Source of the DNA: Acinetobacter sp. A47
GTDB lineage: Bacteria > Pseudomonadota > Gammaproteobacteria > Pseudomonadales > Moraxellaceae
Reading direction: 5' to 3'
Length of the DNA: 64,000 nt
NCBI RefSeq assembly: GCF_000805455.1
Contig: NZ_JSUS01000064.1
Span: 1-64,000 of the forward strand
The notes under the pieces were generated by a model. The model was not told the DNA's origin and searched no databases. It saw only the letters and a list, made by a program, of their open reading frames with translations. The position numbers and the translations under genes are program-made. Below, piece after piece: positions 26,586 through 36,419 of the stretch (positions within the stretch are counted from its first letter, which is position 1; the number at the start of each line of letters is the position of its first letter).

Positions 26586-29375
26586 CTATTCTTTGCTATC
26601 TGTTTCATTTCCAATATAGCCAATAACTGGCTCATCTGTATCAATAAAGACTTCTAAAGGTTCTGCAACTTCTGAATAAATCCTATTAGTCCGACCCCTT
26701 TCATCCAATACACCTTCCAAATAAACTCCATCTTTTTTACGGACCCGGTAAGAAGTTTTCAAATAATCGGAATAAAGCCCAAGACTAGAAAAATCAAGAC
26801 GATGGCTAAATTTTTTAACCTCAGCAAAAACTGGTTCTTTTAATATTGGTAAAGACGTATTAATTTTCGCCCCACCCATAAATAAATGCTGCCCCGCCTT
26901 GACCTCAAACTTGCCGCCCGTTACGGGGAAGATCCCTGAACCATTCAGCTTAATCTGGGAACCGCCCGCAGTAATCACGATTTCTTTCGGACTGGTAATC
27001 TCAATTCGATCTTCAGTTGAAATGATCTGAATGCCTTGCTTGGCCAGTAAATCCATGCCATCCGATTGTGCCTGAACTTCAAACTTACCTTTCGCAGCTA
27101 CCTGTTTAATCCCATTCTGTGCTGCAAACACACTAATCCTGTTTTGCGCATGCGTAATCAGGTTCTTCTGCGTACTCAGATTAATACTGTCGCCTGCAAA
27201 CTGGCTGATCTGTCCATCTGCCGATAAATGAATATCTTCATTGCTACTTAAACCAATACCTGCTGGTGAGTTCAGCAATAATAATGATTTTTTAAACTGG
27301 GCGATCTTCTCTTGAATCTGCTCAGCAAATTCTTTGAGTTGATCAACTGATTCAATCTCATCAGTCTGCTGGTTCTTGGCTACTTCACTCAGCGCCTTGG
27401 CGTTGCTCTGGTTGCCTTCCAGCTGTTGCTTGGCAGGCTGTGCATCCAGATGTTCGCCTTGCGCCTGATCCTGTTTATGCGTGGAAAGCAGTAAGCCTTC
27501 TCCGGCTCGTACCGCACCCCATTGATCGGTACGCAGTTCAAAACCTTCGCCCCGGTCTTCGCTTTCAGCTTTATCTTTTGGATGACTCAGTTTACCCAAG
27601 TTGAGTTGGCTGGCAGCATGACTGCTTTGCAGTTGGGCGCTGATCTGTCCGGTGGTGTCATCAAAGCGTAACTGGTTAAAGCCTTCACCCTGATATTCTT
27701 TCGTTTTAATGCCGGCCAGTTTCTTGGTGTCTGGTAGCTTGCCTGCATTGTCAAATCTGGTTGGACTGCGCTGTGCTTCATGGATGCGGCCCACTACAAA
27801 TGGACGGTCAATATTGCCATCAAAGAAGTCAATCACCACAATCTCACCGATTCGTGGCAGGAAGCGTGCGCCATAGCCTTCTCCTGCCCAAGGCGTGAGT
27901 ACATCCACCCAGGCGGAATCGGTGTCGTTGTCATTGGCCCCTGCACCACCATCGTGGCTATGGTCTTCACTACGGGTAAACAGGAAACGGACTTTGATAC
28001 GGCCCCATTCATCGACATGGATTTCTTCGCCGCTTGGCCCAACCACTTTGGCACGTTGCGGTGAAGCGGCTGGGCGGTGTTGTAATGGATTGTATTCGGG
28101 TACGGTTTTGATATTGCGACGTTGCAGAATCAGCTGGTTAGCCTGTCGTTCGTCATTTTCTTTTATGGGCCAGTTGCTTTGGGCCAGTAACTGTTTGATT
28201 TGCTGGTTCAGGTCTTTTGGCAAGTTGTTCTGGTTATAAAACTGTTTGCCTGTGATCAGGAATTCTTTGTCTGCACCACTGTGCTGGTCAATTTCAGGGT
28301 GTTCTGCCAGTTCAAACCAGTAACCGACATGGGTGTCACGCACCGTGGTATTGGCCACAAACTGCTTGGATTGCAGGTCGTGGTATTGTCCAAGATTGCG
28401 GTTGAGTTTTTCTATCTGGCCATTACCCGATGCGGTTGCACCATCTTCACCATTGAGGTCTTGCATCCATGCCGGTGAGAAATGCCAGGCCTGTTCCAGT
28501 CCCAGACTGGCATTGTCATGTTGTTCACTGTGCTGGTGGGTGCTTTGTACACTGCCTGCACCTTCTTCCTGTTCCAGGGCATCGGCCTGCCAGCGTTGTA
28601 CATGAACTGCACTCGGTTGTAATGAGCGTTGTCCGACCAGACTGGTCATGCTGTCGTATTGTTCGGTGGCACTGCTGCGATGATAACGGATCTGGCGACG
28701 TTCCAAGGCCTGATACTGGCTATTGTCATCAATCAGACGCAGTTTCTGCGGCTGAATTGCAGCGCTACTTTGCGGAACGGTTCGTTCTGCTTCATCCACC
28801 AGCCAGTTGATGCCTTCGCTACGCAGCAATCGGGTCAGAAAGTCATAGTCGCTCTCATTGGACTGCATCATGAATGGTCGTACATCATAGTCATGACTGA
28901 GGCCGCTTAAATCTAGCGTTAAGCTCGAGGCAAATAACGGGCTTTTCTGCTGCCATTCTTTAAAGACAACTTCCACTACATCGCGCACACTCTTGTTCAT
29001 AAACACGCGGCTGTTACGGCGTTGTTTCCACAGTGCAGTTGGGTCTTCGAGTGTGAGTTTATATAAGGTCAGGCTGCCGTCCGACTGGCCTTGCAGGGCT
29101 TGCGTGATAATGCCCGTGACACGGGTAAGCTGGCCCTGATCGGTCACGCTATCGATTGCGGCCTGACTGCCAATAAATTGTTTGAGTGGAATAGTGGCAT
29201 TGGTCGACAGGCAGATCAGCTCGGCCTTAAAGCCGCCATTCAGCTCATGCTGGCCATCTATACGTTGCAGGAAAACCTGAGAATTTAAATGTTGATTTGA
29301 AAATTGAATATGAATGGCACGTTTTTGTGCGGTGAGGCCCAGACTTTCTAAAGCGTGAAATATATTCGCCAGCAT
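26586..29375 (-). CDS. vgrG: Type VI secretion spike protein VgrG
   Basis: 929 residues in the usual order: gp27-like base (about 1-390), gp5-type OB domain (about 440-560, with DEWGRIKVRFLFTR and YGARFLPRIGEIVVIDFFDG), a DUF2345 beta-helix (about 690-860) and an extra tail. The tail (about 865-929, SYRVRKKDGVYLEGVLDERG) has the look of a transthyretin-like effector-binding module. Base composition changes abruptly near 26,880: the spike body is GC-richer than the tail and everything downstream. No T6SS core genes are in the window, so this is an orphan vgrG cluster. Confidence 0.9.
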   Translation of the reverse strand: MLANIFHALESLGLTAQKRAIHIQFSNQHLNSQVFLQRIDGQHELNGGFKAELICLSTNATIPLKQFIGSQAAIDSVTDQGQLTRVTGIITQALQGQSDGSLTLYKLTLEDPTALWKQRRNSRVFMNKSVRDVVEVVFKEWQQKSPLFASSLTLDLSGLSHDYDVRPFMMQSNESDYDFLTRLLRSEGINWLVDEAERTVPQSSAAIQPQKLRLIDDNSQYQALERRQIRYHRSSATEQYDSMTSLVGQRSLQPSAVHVQRWQADALEQEEGAGSVQSTHQHSEQHDNASLGLEQAWHFSPAWMQDLNGEDGATASGNGQIEKLNRNLGQYHDLQSKQFVANTTVRDTHVGYWFELAEHPEIDQHSGADKEFLITGKQFYNQNNLPKDLNQQIKQLLAQSNWPIKENDERQANQLILQRRNIKTVPEYNPLQHRPAASPQRAKVVGPSGEEIHVDEWGRIKVRFLFTRSEDHSHDGGAGANDNDTDSAWVDVLTPWAGEGYGARFLPRIGEIVVIDFFDGNIDRPFVVGRIHEAQRSPTRFDNAGKLPDTKKLAGIKTKEYQGEGFNQLRFDDTTGQISAQLQSSHAASQLNLGKLSHPKDKAESEDRGEGFELRTDQWGAVRAGEGLLLSTHKQDQAQGEHLDAQPAKQQLEGNQSNAKALSEVAKNQQTDEIESVDQLKEFAEQIQEKIAQFKKSLLLLNSPAGIGLSSNEDIHLSADGQISQFAGDSINLSTQKNLITHAQNRISVFAAQNGIKQVAAKGKFEVQAQSDGMDLLAKQGIQIISTEDRIEITSPKEIVITAGGSQIKLNGSGIFPVTGGKFEVKAGQHLFMGGAKINTSLPILKEPVFAEVKKFSHRLDFSSLGLYSDYLKTSYRVRKKDGVYLEGVLDERGRTNRIYSEVAEPLEVFIDTDEPVIGYIGNETDSKE

Positions 29376-29452
29376 CTTTTTATAAAATATTAAATCAAAT
29401 ATTAACCATATTATACAAAACAGACAAATTTGTCTATTTTGTATAACTCTCG

Positions 29453-30235
29453 TTACGATTGATTTAGATGTCGATGATAAATCCCGTCACTCATTAAGGT
29501 ATAGATATTTTTCAGGTCGGGCCGTTGCGCGACTGCTAATAACTGGCTGTGCATATTTAATATATTTTTATCACCTCGCATTGCAGGCCCTGTCTGCATT
29601 TGCTTCGGCTCGTTCTGGGTGGCCTTGTTCGCAGTTTCGGTTATGAGAGGATAAAGCAAGCTAAAATCCACCTGCTCTGCATCAACAATTTGTTTGGCCA
29701 TATCATAACAATAATTGCTAAAGTTACAGGCAAATACAGCGGCAAGATGTAATGTTTGTCTTTGTTGAGAGCTATATTGATAGACACGCTGGCTTAAACT
29801 GTTTGCAAGCTGTGTTAAAACGGCTAAATCCTGTTGCTCGGCTGCTTCCACAAATAAAGGGGTTGCGGCCCAATCTACCTCGCGTTCAAAACTAAAAGTC
29901 TGCAAGGGATAAAAAACACCTGCCCGACGATGACTGTCTTGCAGAGCTGATAAACTGGTACTCCCCGAGGTATGCACAATCAGGTGATCTGGTAAATATG
30001 GACTAATGGCTTGAATGACTGGAGAAATGGCCTGATCACTTACAGCTATAATCACCAAATCTGTCTGCGACTCAAGCTGGCTCATATCATGAATGGCTCG
30101 AGCATTAACCTGGCTTGCAAGGGCTTGAGCACGCTGTAAGTCTCGACTAAAGATTTGAACAATCTGATGCTGTTTCTTTAAGGCCTTGGCCAAATGTGTC
30201 GCAACCCGTCCTGCACCAATCAAGGTAATTTTCAT
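29453..30235 (-). CDS. Rossmann-like/DUF2520 NAD(P)-binding protein
   Basis: 260 residues beginning MKITLIGAGRVATHLAKALK, a dinucleotide-binding fold with the GxGxxA loop. The C-terminal half is the helical DUF2520 domain (HLAAVFACNFSNYCYDMAKQ). The architecture resembles pyrroline-carboxylate or ketopantoate reductases, but the substrate is unknown. A conserved single-copy gene of ordinary base composition, it marks the return to core genome right of the T6SS island. Confidence 0.8.
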   Translation of the reverse strand: MKITLIGAGRVATHLAKALKKQHQIVQIFSRDLQRAQALASQVNARAIHDMSQLESQTDLVIIAVSDQAISPVIQAISPYLPDHLIVHTSGSTSLSALQDSHRRAGVFYPLQTFSFEREVDWAATPLFVEAAEQQDLAVLTQLANSLSQRVYQYSSQQRQTLHLAAVFACNFSNYCYDMAKQIVDAEQVDFSLLYPLITETANKATQNEPKQMQTGPAMRGDKNILNMHSQLLAVAQRPDLKNIYTLMSDGIYHRHLNQS

Positions 30236-30274
30236 AAACGTTATCTAAGCATGTGTTTGCCTAAGCATGCCAAT

Positions 30275-30301
30275 AAAAAAAGGACGAATCAATTCGTCCT
30301 T
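30275..30301 (-). terminator. Terminator after the LprI-like gene
   Basis: A perfect 8-bp stem (AGGACGAA/TTCGTCCT, 30281-30300) is followed on the minus strand by a T run. It ends the 30316-31356 transcript. Confidence 0.8.
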
Positions 30302-30315
30302 TCCTTTCTGTTCAC

Positions 30316-31356
30316 TTAATTGACATTATTCAAGTAAACAATCCGTTCAATTGTACGTTGAATAAAGCACTTGGTATATTGCATATCCTGATTTTGCTTA
30401 TGCATCGTCTCGTTCCAGTAGTCAGCCTGCTTCTGATACGTTTCACGGTCTTTCTCAGGCGTATCATAAACACTCTTCTGTGACAGGACCTTACAGTCAA
30501 CATCGCGCTTCTCAAACCAGTCTGACTGATCTTGTTGCAGTTGTTCCTTCTGTTCAGCACTGAACTTGTCCCAGGTCTGGTTCAATCGTTCAACCTGTTT
30601 TGCCTTTTCAGCCTCCAGCTCCTTTTTACGGATATCCATGGCTTTTTGCGCCAGTTCTGTCTGCGCAGATGACTGGGCGTCATATTCCTGCTGCGCTTTT
30701 TCATTATTTTGTTCGATTAAGCGGTTTTCTTTCAAATAGGCAACATATTGCACCGCTTTGGTGGCCATGAACACTACGCCATCGATAACTGCATTTTGGT
30801 CCGGGATATTAAAGACCAATCCATCCTTATCGGTTTTGGTAATATCATAGTAAAAGCGACCTTTAAGCTGGTCATCTTCCAGCGTTAATGAATATTCATT
30901 GTCTGCAAAATAATCCCCTAAAGTCTGGTTACTATATTCACATTCTTCACAATTCTTCTGTTGCTCGACATAGGCATTTTCCGCACGCTTTTGTAAGCCT
31001 TTTGGAAACTGTACGATTAACTGGCTTTCACAGCTTAACTGGGTTTTTGAAGCTTGCTCACCTTCTGCCGGATCAAGTGTCCGCACATTTTTAATGCTAA
31101 ATTTGAGCCCTTTGTTAATTTTGTCCAGCACATCATAATCTGCCTGATATTCACTTTCACGCAAACTCCGTTCGATCTGCTTTAAATATGCTTTTTTTAA
31201 TGCAGCCTGAATATTATTCAGGTTATCCTGATTGGTACAACTCCACTCGGATACAACTGCATCAACTTTCTCAACTTTATCTTTAGGTTTGATTTTATCG
31301 CATCCTGTTAATAAAACTGTTGCTGTCAAGGCTGTGAATATAAAAAACTTATTCAT
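30316..31356 (-). CDS. LprI/DUF1311-type lipoprotein
   Basis: 346 residues with a lipobox (TVLLTGC, Cys19). The C-terminal part (about 260-340) resembles the DUF1311/LprI domain found in lysozyme inhibitors (QSDWFEKRDVDCKV, then CFIQRTIERIVYL), with conserved cysteines. A charged helical stretch (about 215-265) precedes it. It may protect peptidoglycan from lysozyme or have a wider envelope role; the family assignment is fairly good, the function is not proven. Confidence 0.72.
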   Translation of the reverse strand: MNKFFIFTALTATVLLTGCDKIKPKDKVEKVDAVVSEWSCTNQDNLNNIQAALKKAYLKQIERSLRESEYQADYDVLDKINKGLKFSIKNVRTLDPAEGEQASKTQLSCESQLIVQFPKGLQKRAENAYVEQQKNCEECEYSNQTLGDYFADNEYSLTLEDDQLKGRFYYDITKTDKDGLVFNIPDQNAVIDGVVFMATKAVQYVAYLKENRLIEQNNEKAQQEYDAQSSAQTELAQKAMDIRKKELEAEKAKQVERLNQTWDKFSAEQKEQLQQDQSDWFEKRDVDCKVLSQKSVYDTPEKDRETYQKQADYWNETMHKQNQDMQYTKCFIQRTIERIVYLNNVN

Positions 31357-31484
31357 ATTAATTGACCTGTTATCTTGTTTTTTTCGGGCGTATTCTACTC
31401 AATTTAATTCACTCTATTCGAGTGTTTTCTTTCATTTTATTTAAATTAATTTTGATAATAGACTTTAAAATCGAATGAACAGCT

Positions 31485-31520
31485 AAAAATAAAGGAGCTA
31501 TTGTTTAAATAGCTCCTTTA
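31485..31520 (-). terminator. Terminator after the OmpA-domain gene
   Basis: A 10-bp perfect stem (AAAGGAGCTA at 31491-31500, TAGCTCCTTT at 31510-31519) is followed on the minus strand by ATTTTTAG. Confidence 0.8.
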
Positions 31521-31541
31521 TATACTGTCGTAAAGCTGGAA

Positions 31542-32954
31542 TTAAGGGGTAACCGAAAACTCGATACGACGGTTTTTAAAACGACCTTCTTCAGTTGTAT
31601 TATCTGCTACAGGATTATCTGCACCATGACCTACAGCGGTAAGCTTAGCGGCATCTACCCCTTGACTCACCAGATAATCCACCACAGCCTGGGCACGTTT
31701 TTGCGATAAGGTTTTATTGCTACCGGCATTGCCTGTTGAGTCGGTATAACCAGCGACTGTCAATTTCGCATCCTTGGTATTTTTCATTAAGGCGGCTGCT
31801 TTATCCAAGATGGCCTTGTTTTCATCAGGAATCTGATTTGAACCGGTTGCAAAATTAATAATCTGTAAATTCAATGCCTTGATTACATCATTAATATCAA
31901 CCTGGCTGGCATCAATATTTGCCAATGCATCCTGTGCTGCATTTAGGCTATGACTGACCGAATCAGCTGCTGTCATTGGGGCTTCGACCGCGACCTCGGT
32001 ATTCGGCACCAAGCCTTTAATTTTGCCGAGTAAATCATCCAGCTGTTTGGCATCACCGCCTTTTAAGGTAATCTTGTCACCAATCCAGTCCAGCGACACA
32101 TTAGGCACACCTTTAAGCAGTCCCAAAACCCCCGCCAGACTAGCCTGATCCATAAAGGTACCTGCATGGGCCGTACTGTCGACAGTACATTCCTGATTTG
32201 CAGAGAAAACTTCCTTTACCTTGGCTTGTATTGTTGCCAGAAAGCCCTGATCACCAACACCTACCTGGCATTGGGCCAGATTACCCGCGGCATCGGTACT
32301 CAAGGATAATGTTGCCGGAGCTGCATCTGCCGCCACCTGTGAAGCCTGATTATCTTCCTGTGTAGCCGGAACAGCCTGTTCCTTATGCTGACATGACTTC
32401 CACAACCATGCGAGTAACAAACCGAGAATAATCAGGGCAACGATCGGCAGCCAGGCACGAGATTTGGCCGGTGCGGCTGCCGAAGTATGGGCAAAATTTG
32501 ACGTTGATGCCGAAGCACTGCTTGCAAGCCCTAAAGGTGCCAGCAAGCCAATTGCCCATGCAGGCAAGAGTGAGCGGATTGAATCCATATGCTGTTTTAA
32601 ATAATTTACGATACTTGATGTATCGTTGCCCGCCTCGCTACTGAGCGCAGCCAGACTTTTGGGAATGGCCTGGCTTAAAGTGTGCTCTGTCTCAGCAACG
32701 GAAAGCTGCCCTGTATTTAAATTGCTGAGCAATGCATTTTTGACTTGTTCATTATGGCCGAGTAAATCGGACAACGAGGGTGAAATGGAATCTTTCAATT
32801 TCTGAATAAGTTCAGGTTTGGCCGCTAAAATGGAAAGTAAAATAGGATAAAACCGGGATAAAAGAGCACTTTTTTCATTCATCAGACCGTCTTGAGGACT
32901 TACGATCAGGGAAGTGACTTTCTGTTTTAACAGTTCCATTGGGTTTATTGACAT
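31542..32954 (-). CDS. OmpA-family protein with N-terminal cytoplasmic domain
   Basis: 470 residues: an N-terminal helical domain (about 1-150, MSINPMELLKQKVTSLIV), one membrane helix (about 169-187, LPIVALIILGLLLAWLW), a BON-like region (about 235-330) and a C-terminal OmpA peptidoglycan-binding domain (about 360-470, with LTVAGYTDSTGNAGSNKTLS and GRFKNRRIEF). It is probably anchored in the inner membrane with the OmpA domain in the periplasm. GGAGTG upstream of ATG 32954 is its ribosome site. A shortened paralogue lies just upstream. Confidence 0.85.
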   Translation of the reverse strand: MSINPMELLKQKVTSLIVSPQDGLMNEKSALLSRFYPILLSILAAKPELIQKLKDSISPSLSDLLGHNEQVKNALLSNLNTGQLSVAETEHTLSQAIPKSLAALSSEAGNDTSSIVNYLKQHMDSIRSLLPAWAIGLLAPLGLASSASASTSNFAHTSAAAPAKSRAWLPIVALIILGLLLAWLWKSCQHKEQAVPATQEDNQASQVAADAAPATLSLSTDAAGNLAQCQVGVGDQGFLATIQAKVKEVFSANQECTVDSTAHAGTFMDQASLAGVLGLLKGVPNVSLDWIGDKITLKGGDAKQLDDLLGKIKGLVPNTEVAVEAPMTAADSVSHSLNAAQDALANIDASQVDINDVIKALNLQIINFATGSNQIPDENKAILDKAAALMKNTKDAKLTVAGYTDSTGNAGSNKTLSQKRAQAVVDYLVSQGVDAAKLTAVGHGADNPVADNTTEEGRFKNRRIEFSVTP

Positions 32955-33075
32955 TGTTATTCACTCCAACACATTAAATTTATAATATTCAGAACACTCA
33001 AGAAAAAATCCAAGCTCAAGTGAACTGCTGCTATTTCATTCTAATCTTTTGTGTGTTTTTTATTCATTTTTATAT

Positions 33076-33120
33076 AATTTAAATACAATACTTACATCAC
33101 AATTTACAAAGCAAAATAAG
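33076..33120 (-). repeat. Upstream repeat, copy A
   Basis: A 45-base block ahead of the OmpA-domain gene matches the block at 33935-33979 in 40 of 45 positions and lies at a similar distance from the start codon. It shows that promoter DNA was duplicated together with the gene. Confidence 0.75.
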
Positions 33121-33246
33121 CATTAGACCTCTCTTTTAACATTTACCCCTGTGTTCAACTACCAGCAGGCAACCTCTTACCATTTTAAAATCAAAACCTT
33201 ACAACTTTAAAAACCCAAGACAAATTAAACAGTTACGCCAACATGC

Positions 33247-33816
33247 TTACTTACTCAAGTGATATAAAAAAATCAGTGAAAAACCAAAAAGTACGGTCAA
33301 AAATGGAAAAATCTTAGTTTGCTTTTTGGGTTCCGGTTCAGCAGAGATTGCAGGCATCGGTGTTAAAACCGGCACGTTATGTTCAGTTTCATACAATTGA
33401 GCCAGTACCTCTTCCGTCCAGTTTGGCAATAGAGAATAAATCGAGGCTTTATGATCCCTTAAATAATAAATAATACGGATCGCATCATTACCGGCTTCGT
33501 TTGACAAGACGGCCAGACTTTTAGGAATAGCCCGGTTTAAAATAACTTCAGCTTCAGCAATAGACACTTTGCCCGCAGCCAACCTGAGCAACATAGCGTT
33601 TTTCACACGGTCATTTTCTTCCAGTAAATCAAAAACCGAAGGTGTCAATTTTTCTCTTAATTTATCTACAAGTTCAGGCTTTTCCAGAAAACGGTACAAT
33701 AATATCGGATAAAATCTTGATAAGACATCATTTTTTTCATTCATTAAGCTGGTTTGATCATTCACAATCACAGAGGAAACTTTCTGCTTTAACAGTTCCA
33801 TTGGATGTATAGACAT
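33247..33816 (-). CDS. Truncated paralogue of the OmpA-family protein (N domain plus membrane helix)
   Basis: About 189 residues from ATG 33816, which has a GGAG site upstream (a TTG 15 bases further up is less likely). Residues 1-140 match the N-terminal domain of the 31542-32954 protein (MSIHPMELLKQKVSSVIV versus MSINPMELLKQKVTSLIV; both keep an IPKSLAxLSxEAGND segment). It ends with a C-terminal membrane helix (FPFLTVLFGFSLIFLYHL) and has no OmpA domain. It could be a degenerate duplicate or a regulator of the full-length protein. Confidence 0.72.
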   Translation of the reverse strand: MSIHPMELLKQKVSSVIVNDQTSLMNEKNDVLSRFYPILLYRFLEKPELVDKLREKLTPSVFDLLEENDRVKNAMLLRLAAGKVSIAEAEVILNRAIPKSLAVLSNEAGNDAIRIIYYLRDHKASIYSLLPNWTEEVLAQLYETEHNVPVLTPMPAISAEPEPKKQTKIFPFLTVLFGFSLIFLYHLSK

Positions 33817-33934
33817 AGAATTAAGCTCCAATTATTAGAATGGATTATTTCTCTTTTTTATAATTTTATGTAAAGCATATCTCATTTATTATAATACTTT
33901 AAGCTATTTTTCTTGTTGATTTCTAACTCTGTAA

Positions 33935-33979
33935 AATTTAAATACAATATCTACATCACCGTTTACAAAGCGAAATAAG
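33935..33979 (-). repeat. Upstream repeat, copy B
   Basis: Counterpart of 33076-33120 (40 of 45 bases identical), located about 120 bases before the start of the truncated paralogue. The conserved block probably holds the promoter or a regulator site. Confidence 0.75.
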
Positions 33980-34014
33980 GACGATGCCTTATTCCGCCAG
34001 TCTCAATCTGTTTT

Positions 34015-35247
34015 TTATGCAAAGGTCGATAGCACTTTACCCGTCAATTGCTGACCGAGTAATGGCGTATTCTTGCCTTGTGAAATAATGCTCTCTTTAG
34101 ACACCGTCCATTGTAGCTCAGGGTCAACCAGCACCCAACCTGCTTCCTGTTGCCAACGTTCTGTCATATTGGCCACTTGTGCTGGAATAGAGGTCACTTT
34201 TGCAACCCATTCCAACGGCTCGAACAGGCCTTCATGAATCAACTGCACCCCTAAGGCCACATAAGTATCGAACGCAGTAATTCCCGGCAAGGTTTCTGCA
34301 AACGGCGCCATTTTTGCCGAGCTGCTTAAAGGCTCATGATGTGTACAAATGGCATCAATGACTCCTTCTTTTACCGCCTGACGCAATAATGCCTTGTCTT
34401 GTTCCGAACGTAATGGCGGACGCACATGTGCAAGGGAATTAAAACCATCCGTTAATTGTTCAGTCAGATGTAACTGATGCATGGCCACATCGGCAGTGAC
34501 CGGCAAGCCTTTGGCTTTGGCTGCACGGATCAGCTCGACCGAGGCACCGCAAGACAATAAGCCAAAGTGAGCTTTTACACCGGTTGCTTCAATCATCAAC
34601 AGATATTTTGCAATGGCTACTGTCTCTGCAATCGCCGGAATCATCGGCAATCCTTGGCGAGAAGCAATGAAACCTTCATGAGCACAGCCGTCTTTGGCAA
34701 TCTGGGGTTCTTCTGCATAGAACACCACGGTTAAGCCAAGACCGGCGGCATACTCAAGGGTACGAATCACCACATCATCATTTTCAAAGGCCGCATTGGC
34801 ATTTGAAACCGCAGTACAGCCGCCCTTCTTCAAACTGGCCATATTGGCTGGTTGCTTGCCTAGCAGTCCTTGAGTCTGTGCACCAATAATATGCAAATAG
34901 ATGCCGCCATCAAGCTGGGCTTTTTCAATCAGGCCATGAATCAAGGCTCCGTTGTCCTGCACAATTGGCTTTGAGTCTGGTGGAGTGATGACATGCAAAA
35001 TGCCATTGGCACGGGCAGCCTTGCCTTCAGACTTCAAGGTTCCGTGCTGTTGCTGGCCTGGTTCACGTAAACGCGCACATAAATCGACCATGGTTGGCAT
35101 TAACCATTTGCCTTGACCGTCAATAGTCTGGTCAACTTGAGCAGTAGCCCCGATCAGTTTTCCATTTTCAATATAAACTGTTTGTACCTGATCAAGCTGT
35201 TGAACCGGGTCGAGCACACGGACATTTTCAATTTTTACAATACTCAT
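34015..35247 (-). CDS. pyrC': Dihydroorotase-like protein PyrC', apparently non-catalytic
   Basis: 410 residues of the dihydroorotase/amidohydrolase fold. Where active enzymes have the zinc-binding HxH after strand 1, this protein reads MVDLCARLREPG, so both histidines are lost. It directly follows pyrB (12-base gap). In Pseudomonas-type bacteria such a PyrC' is a structural partner needed by aspartate transcarbamoylase, while a separate PyrC does the chemistry. The same role is expected here. Confidence 0.87.
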   Translation of the reverse strand: MSIVKIENVRVLDPVQQLDQVQTVYIENGKLIGATAQVDQTIDGQGKWLMPTMVDLCARLREPGQQQHGTLKSEGKAARANGILHVITPPDSKPIVQDNGALIHGLIEKAQLDGGIYLHIIGAQTQGLLGKQPANMASLKKGGCTAVSNANAAFENDDVVIRTLEYAAGLGLTVVFYAEEPQIAKDGCAHEGFIASRQGLPMIPAIAETVAIAKYLLMIEATGVKAHFGLLSCGASVELIRAAKAKGLPVTADVAMHQLHLTEQLTDGFNSLAHVRPPLRSEQDKALLRQAVKEGVIDAICTHHEPLSSSAKMAPFAETLPGITAFDTYVALGVQLIHEGLFEPLEWVAKVTSIPAQVANMTERWQQEAGWVLVDPELQWTVSKESIISQGKNTPLLGQQLTGKVLSTFA

Positions 35248-35259
35248 GTAATCTCCCCC

Positions 35260-36276
35260 TTACAGTGCAATTGCTTCAATTAAACCTTGTTCTTGTAACT
35301 GCCCTTGCATGGCAAGTGCCAGCACAGCCATACGAACCGCAATACCGTTGGTAACCTGCTTTAAAATTACCGACTGGTCACCATCAGCCACGCTTGAGTC
35401 AATTTCAACACCACGGTTCATTGGCCCGGGATGCATCACAATACAGTCAGGTTTTGCCAGTGCCAGACGCTCCTTGTTCAGACCATACATTTTGTAAAAC
35501 TCGGCCTGTGATGACAGGGCTGGTGAATCAATCCGTTCATTTTGAATACGGAGCGCAATAATCACATCGCAATCTTTTACGCCTTCATCCATTTTGTTAA
35601 ACAGGCGTACATGCTCACCGTATTCATTAAAACCTACCGGCAATAATGTATTCGGAGCAATCACACGGATATCTTTACAACCCAATGTTTGCAATGCAGC
35701 GACATTCGAACGGGCTACGCGTGAATGCTTGATGTCACCAATAATCGCCACCGTTAACTCTTCAAAAGGCTTTTTGGTTTCACGGCGAATGGTCAGCATA
35801 TCCAGCATGGCCTGGGTCGGGTGCGCATGACGCCCATCACCAGCATTGATAATCGCCACTTTCGGACAGACATCCTTGGCAATAAAATGCGCTGCGCCCG
35901 ATGAAGAATGACGTACCACAAAAATATCCGCCGCCATGGCTTCAAGGTTCCAGAGCGTGTCACGTAATGTTTCACCTTTAGAAGTACTTGAACGGGCAAT
36001 ATCGATATTCAAAACATTGGCAGATAAACGTTTTGCTGCTGCTTCAAAAGTAGTGCGGGTACGCGTCGAGTTTTCAAAGAACAGGTTCATCACCGTCAGT
36101 CCTTCAAGTAACGGACGGTTGATCAGGTTATTATTGTCATCTAAAAAGCTTTGCGCTGTATCTAAAATCTTGGTCAGGGTTTCTTTGGAAAGACCTTCGA
36201 TGGTTAAAAAGTGCTTTAGATTTCCTTGTTGATTGAGCTGGATCTGGCTCAAAGTATGCAATGCCGCCAAGTGCAT
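35260..36276 (-). CDS. pyrB: Aspartate carbamoyltransferase catalytic chain
   Basis: 338 residues with the carbamoyl-phosphate site [12 protein letters not shown] (about 70-81), the [12 protein letters not shown] segment and the [11 protein letters not shown] aspartate-domain motif. It forms carbamoyl-aspartate in the second step of pyrimidine synthesis. A short N-terminal extension is typical of the class A enzymes that associate with dihydroorotase-like chains. It is the first gene of a two-gene operon with pyrC'. Confidence 0.95.
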   Translation of the reverse strand: MHLAALHTLSQIQLNQQGNLKHFLTIEGLSKETLTKILDTAQSFLDDNNNLINRPLLEGLTVMNLFFENSTRTRTTFEAAAKRLSANVLNIDIARSSTSKGETLRDTLWNLEAMAADIFVVRHSSSGAAHFIAKDVCPKVAIINAGDGRHAHPTQAMLDMLTIRRETKKPFEELTVAIIGDIKHSRVARSNVAALQTLGCKDIRVIAPNTLLPVGFNEYGEHVRLFNKMDEGVKDCDVIIALRIQNERIDSPALSSQAEFYKMYGLNKERLALAKPDCIVMHPGPMNRGVEIDSSVADGDQSVILKQVTNGIAVRMAVLALAMQGQLQEQGLIEAIAL

Positions 36277-36419
36277 AAAAGATTCCTAACACGTTAAGTT
36301 AAGGCATTATACAGATTTTAGGTTTTCTTCGCAGTTGAAGTTTTCAGCACTTAAGTAAAAAAGATGCCTTTCCCCTCCAGACATCCTTTTTACACTCTAG
36401 TCATTAAATGTCTTATAAA

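Noticed and set aside
15607..29375. A prophage or classical transposon island
   Set aside because: No integrase, transposase, terminal repeats, tRNA junction or phage structural genes other than the T6SS spike were seen.
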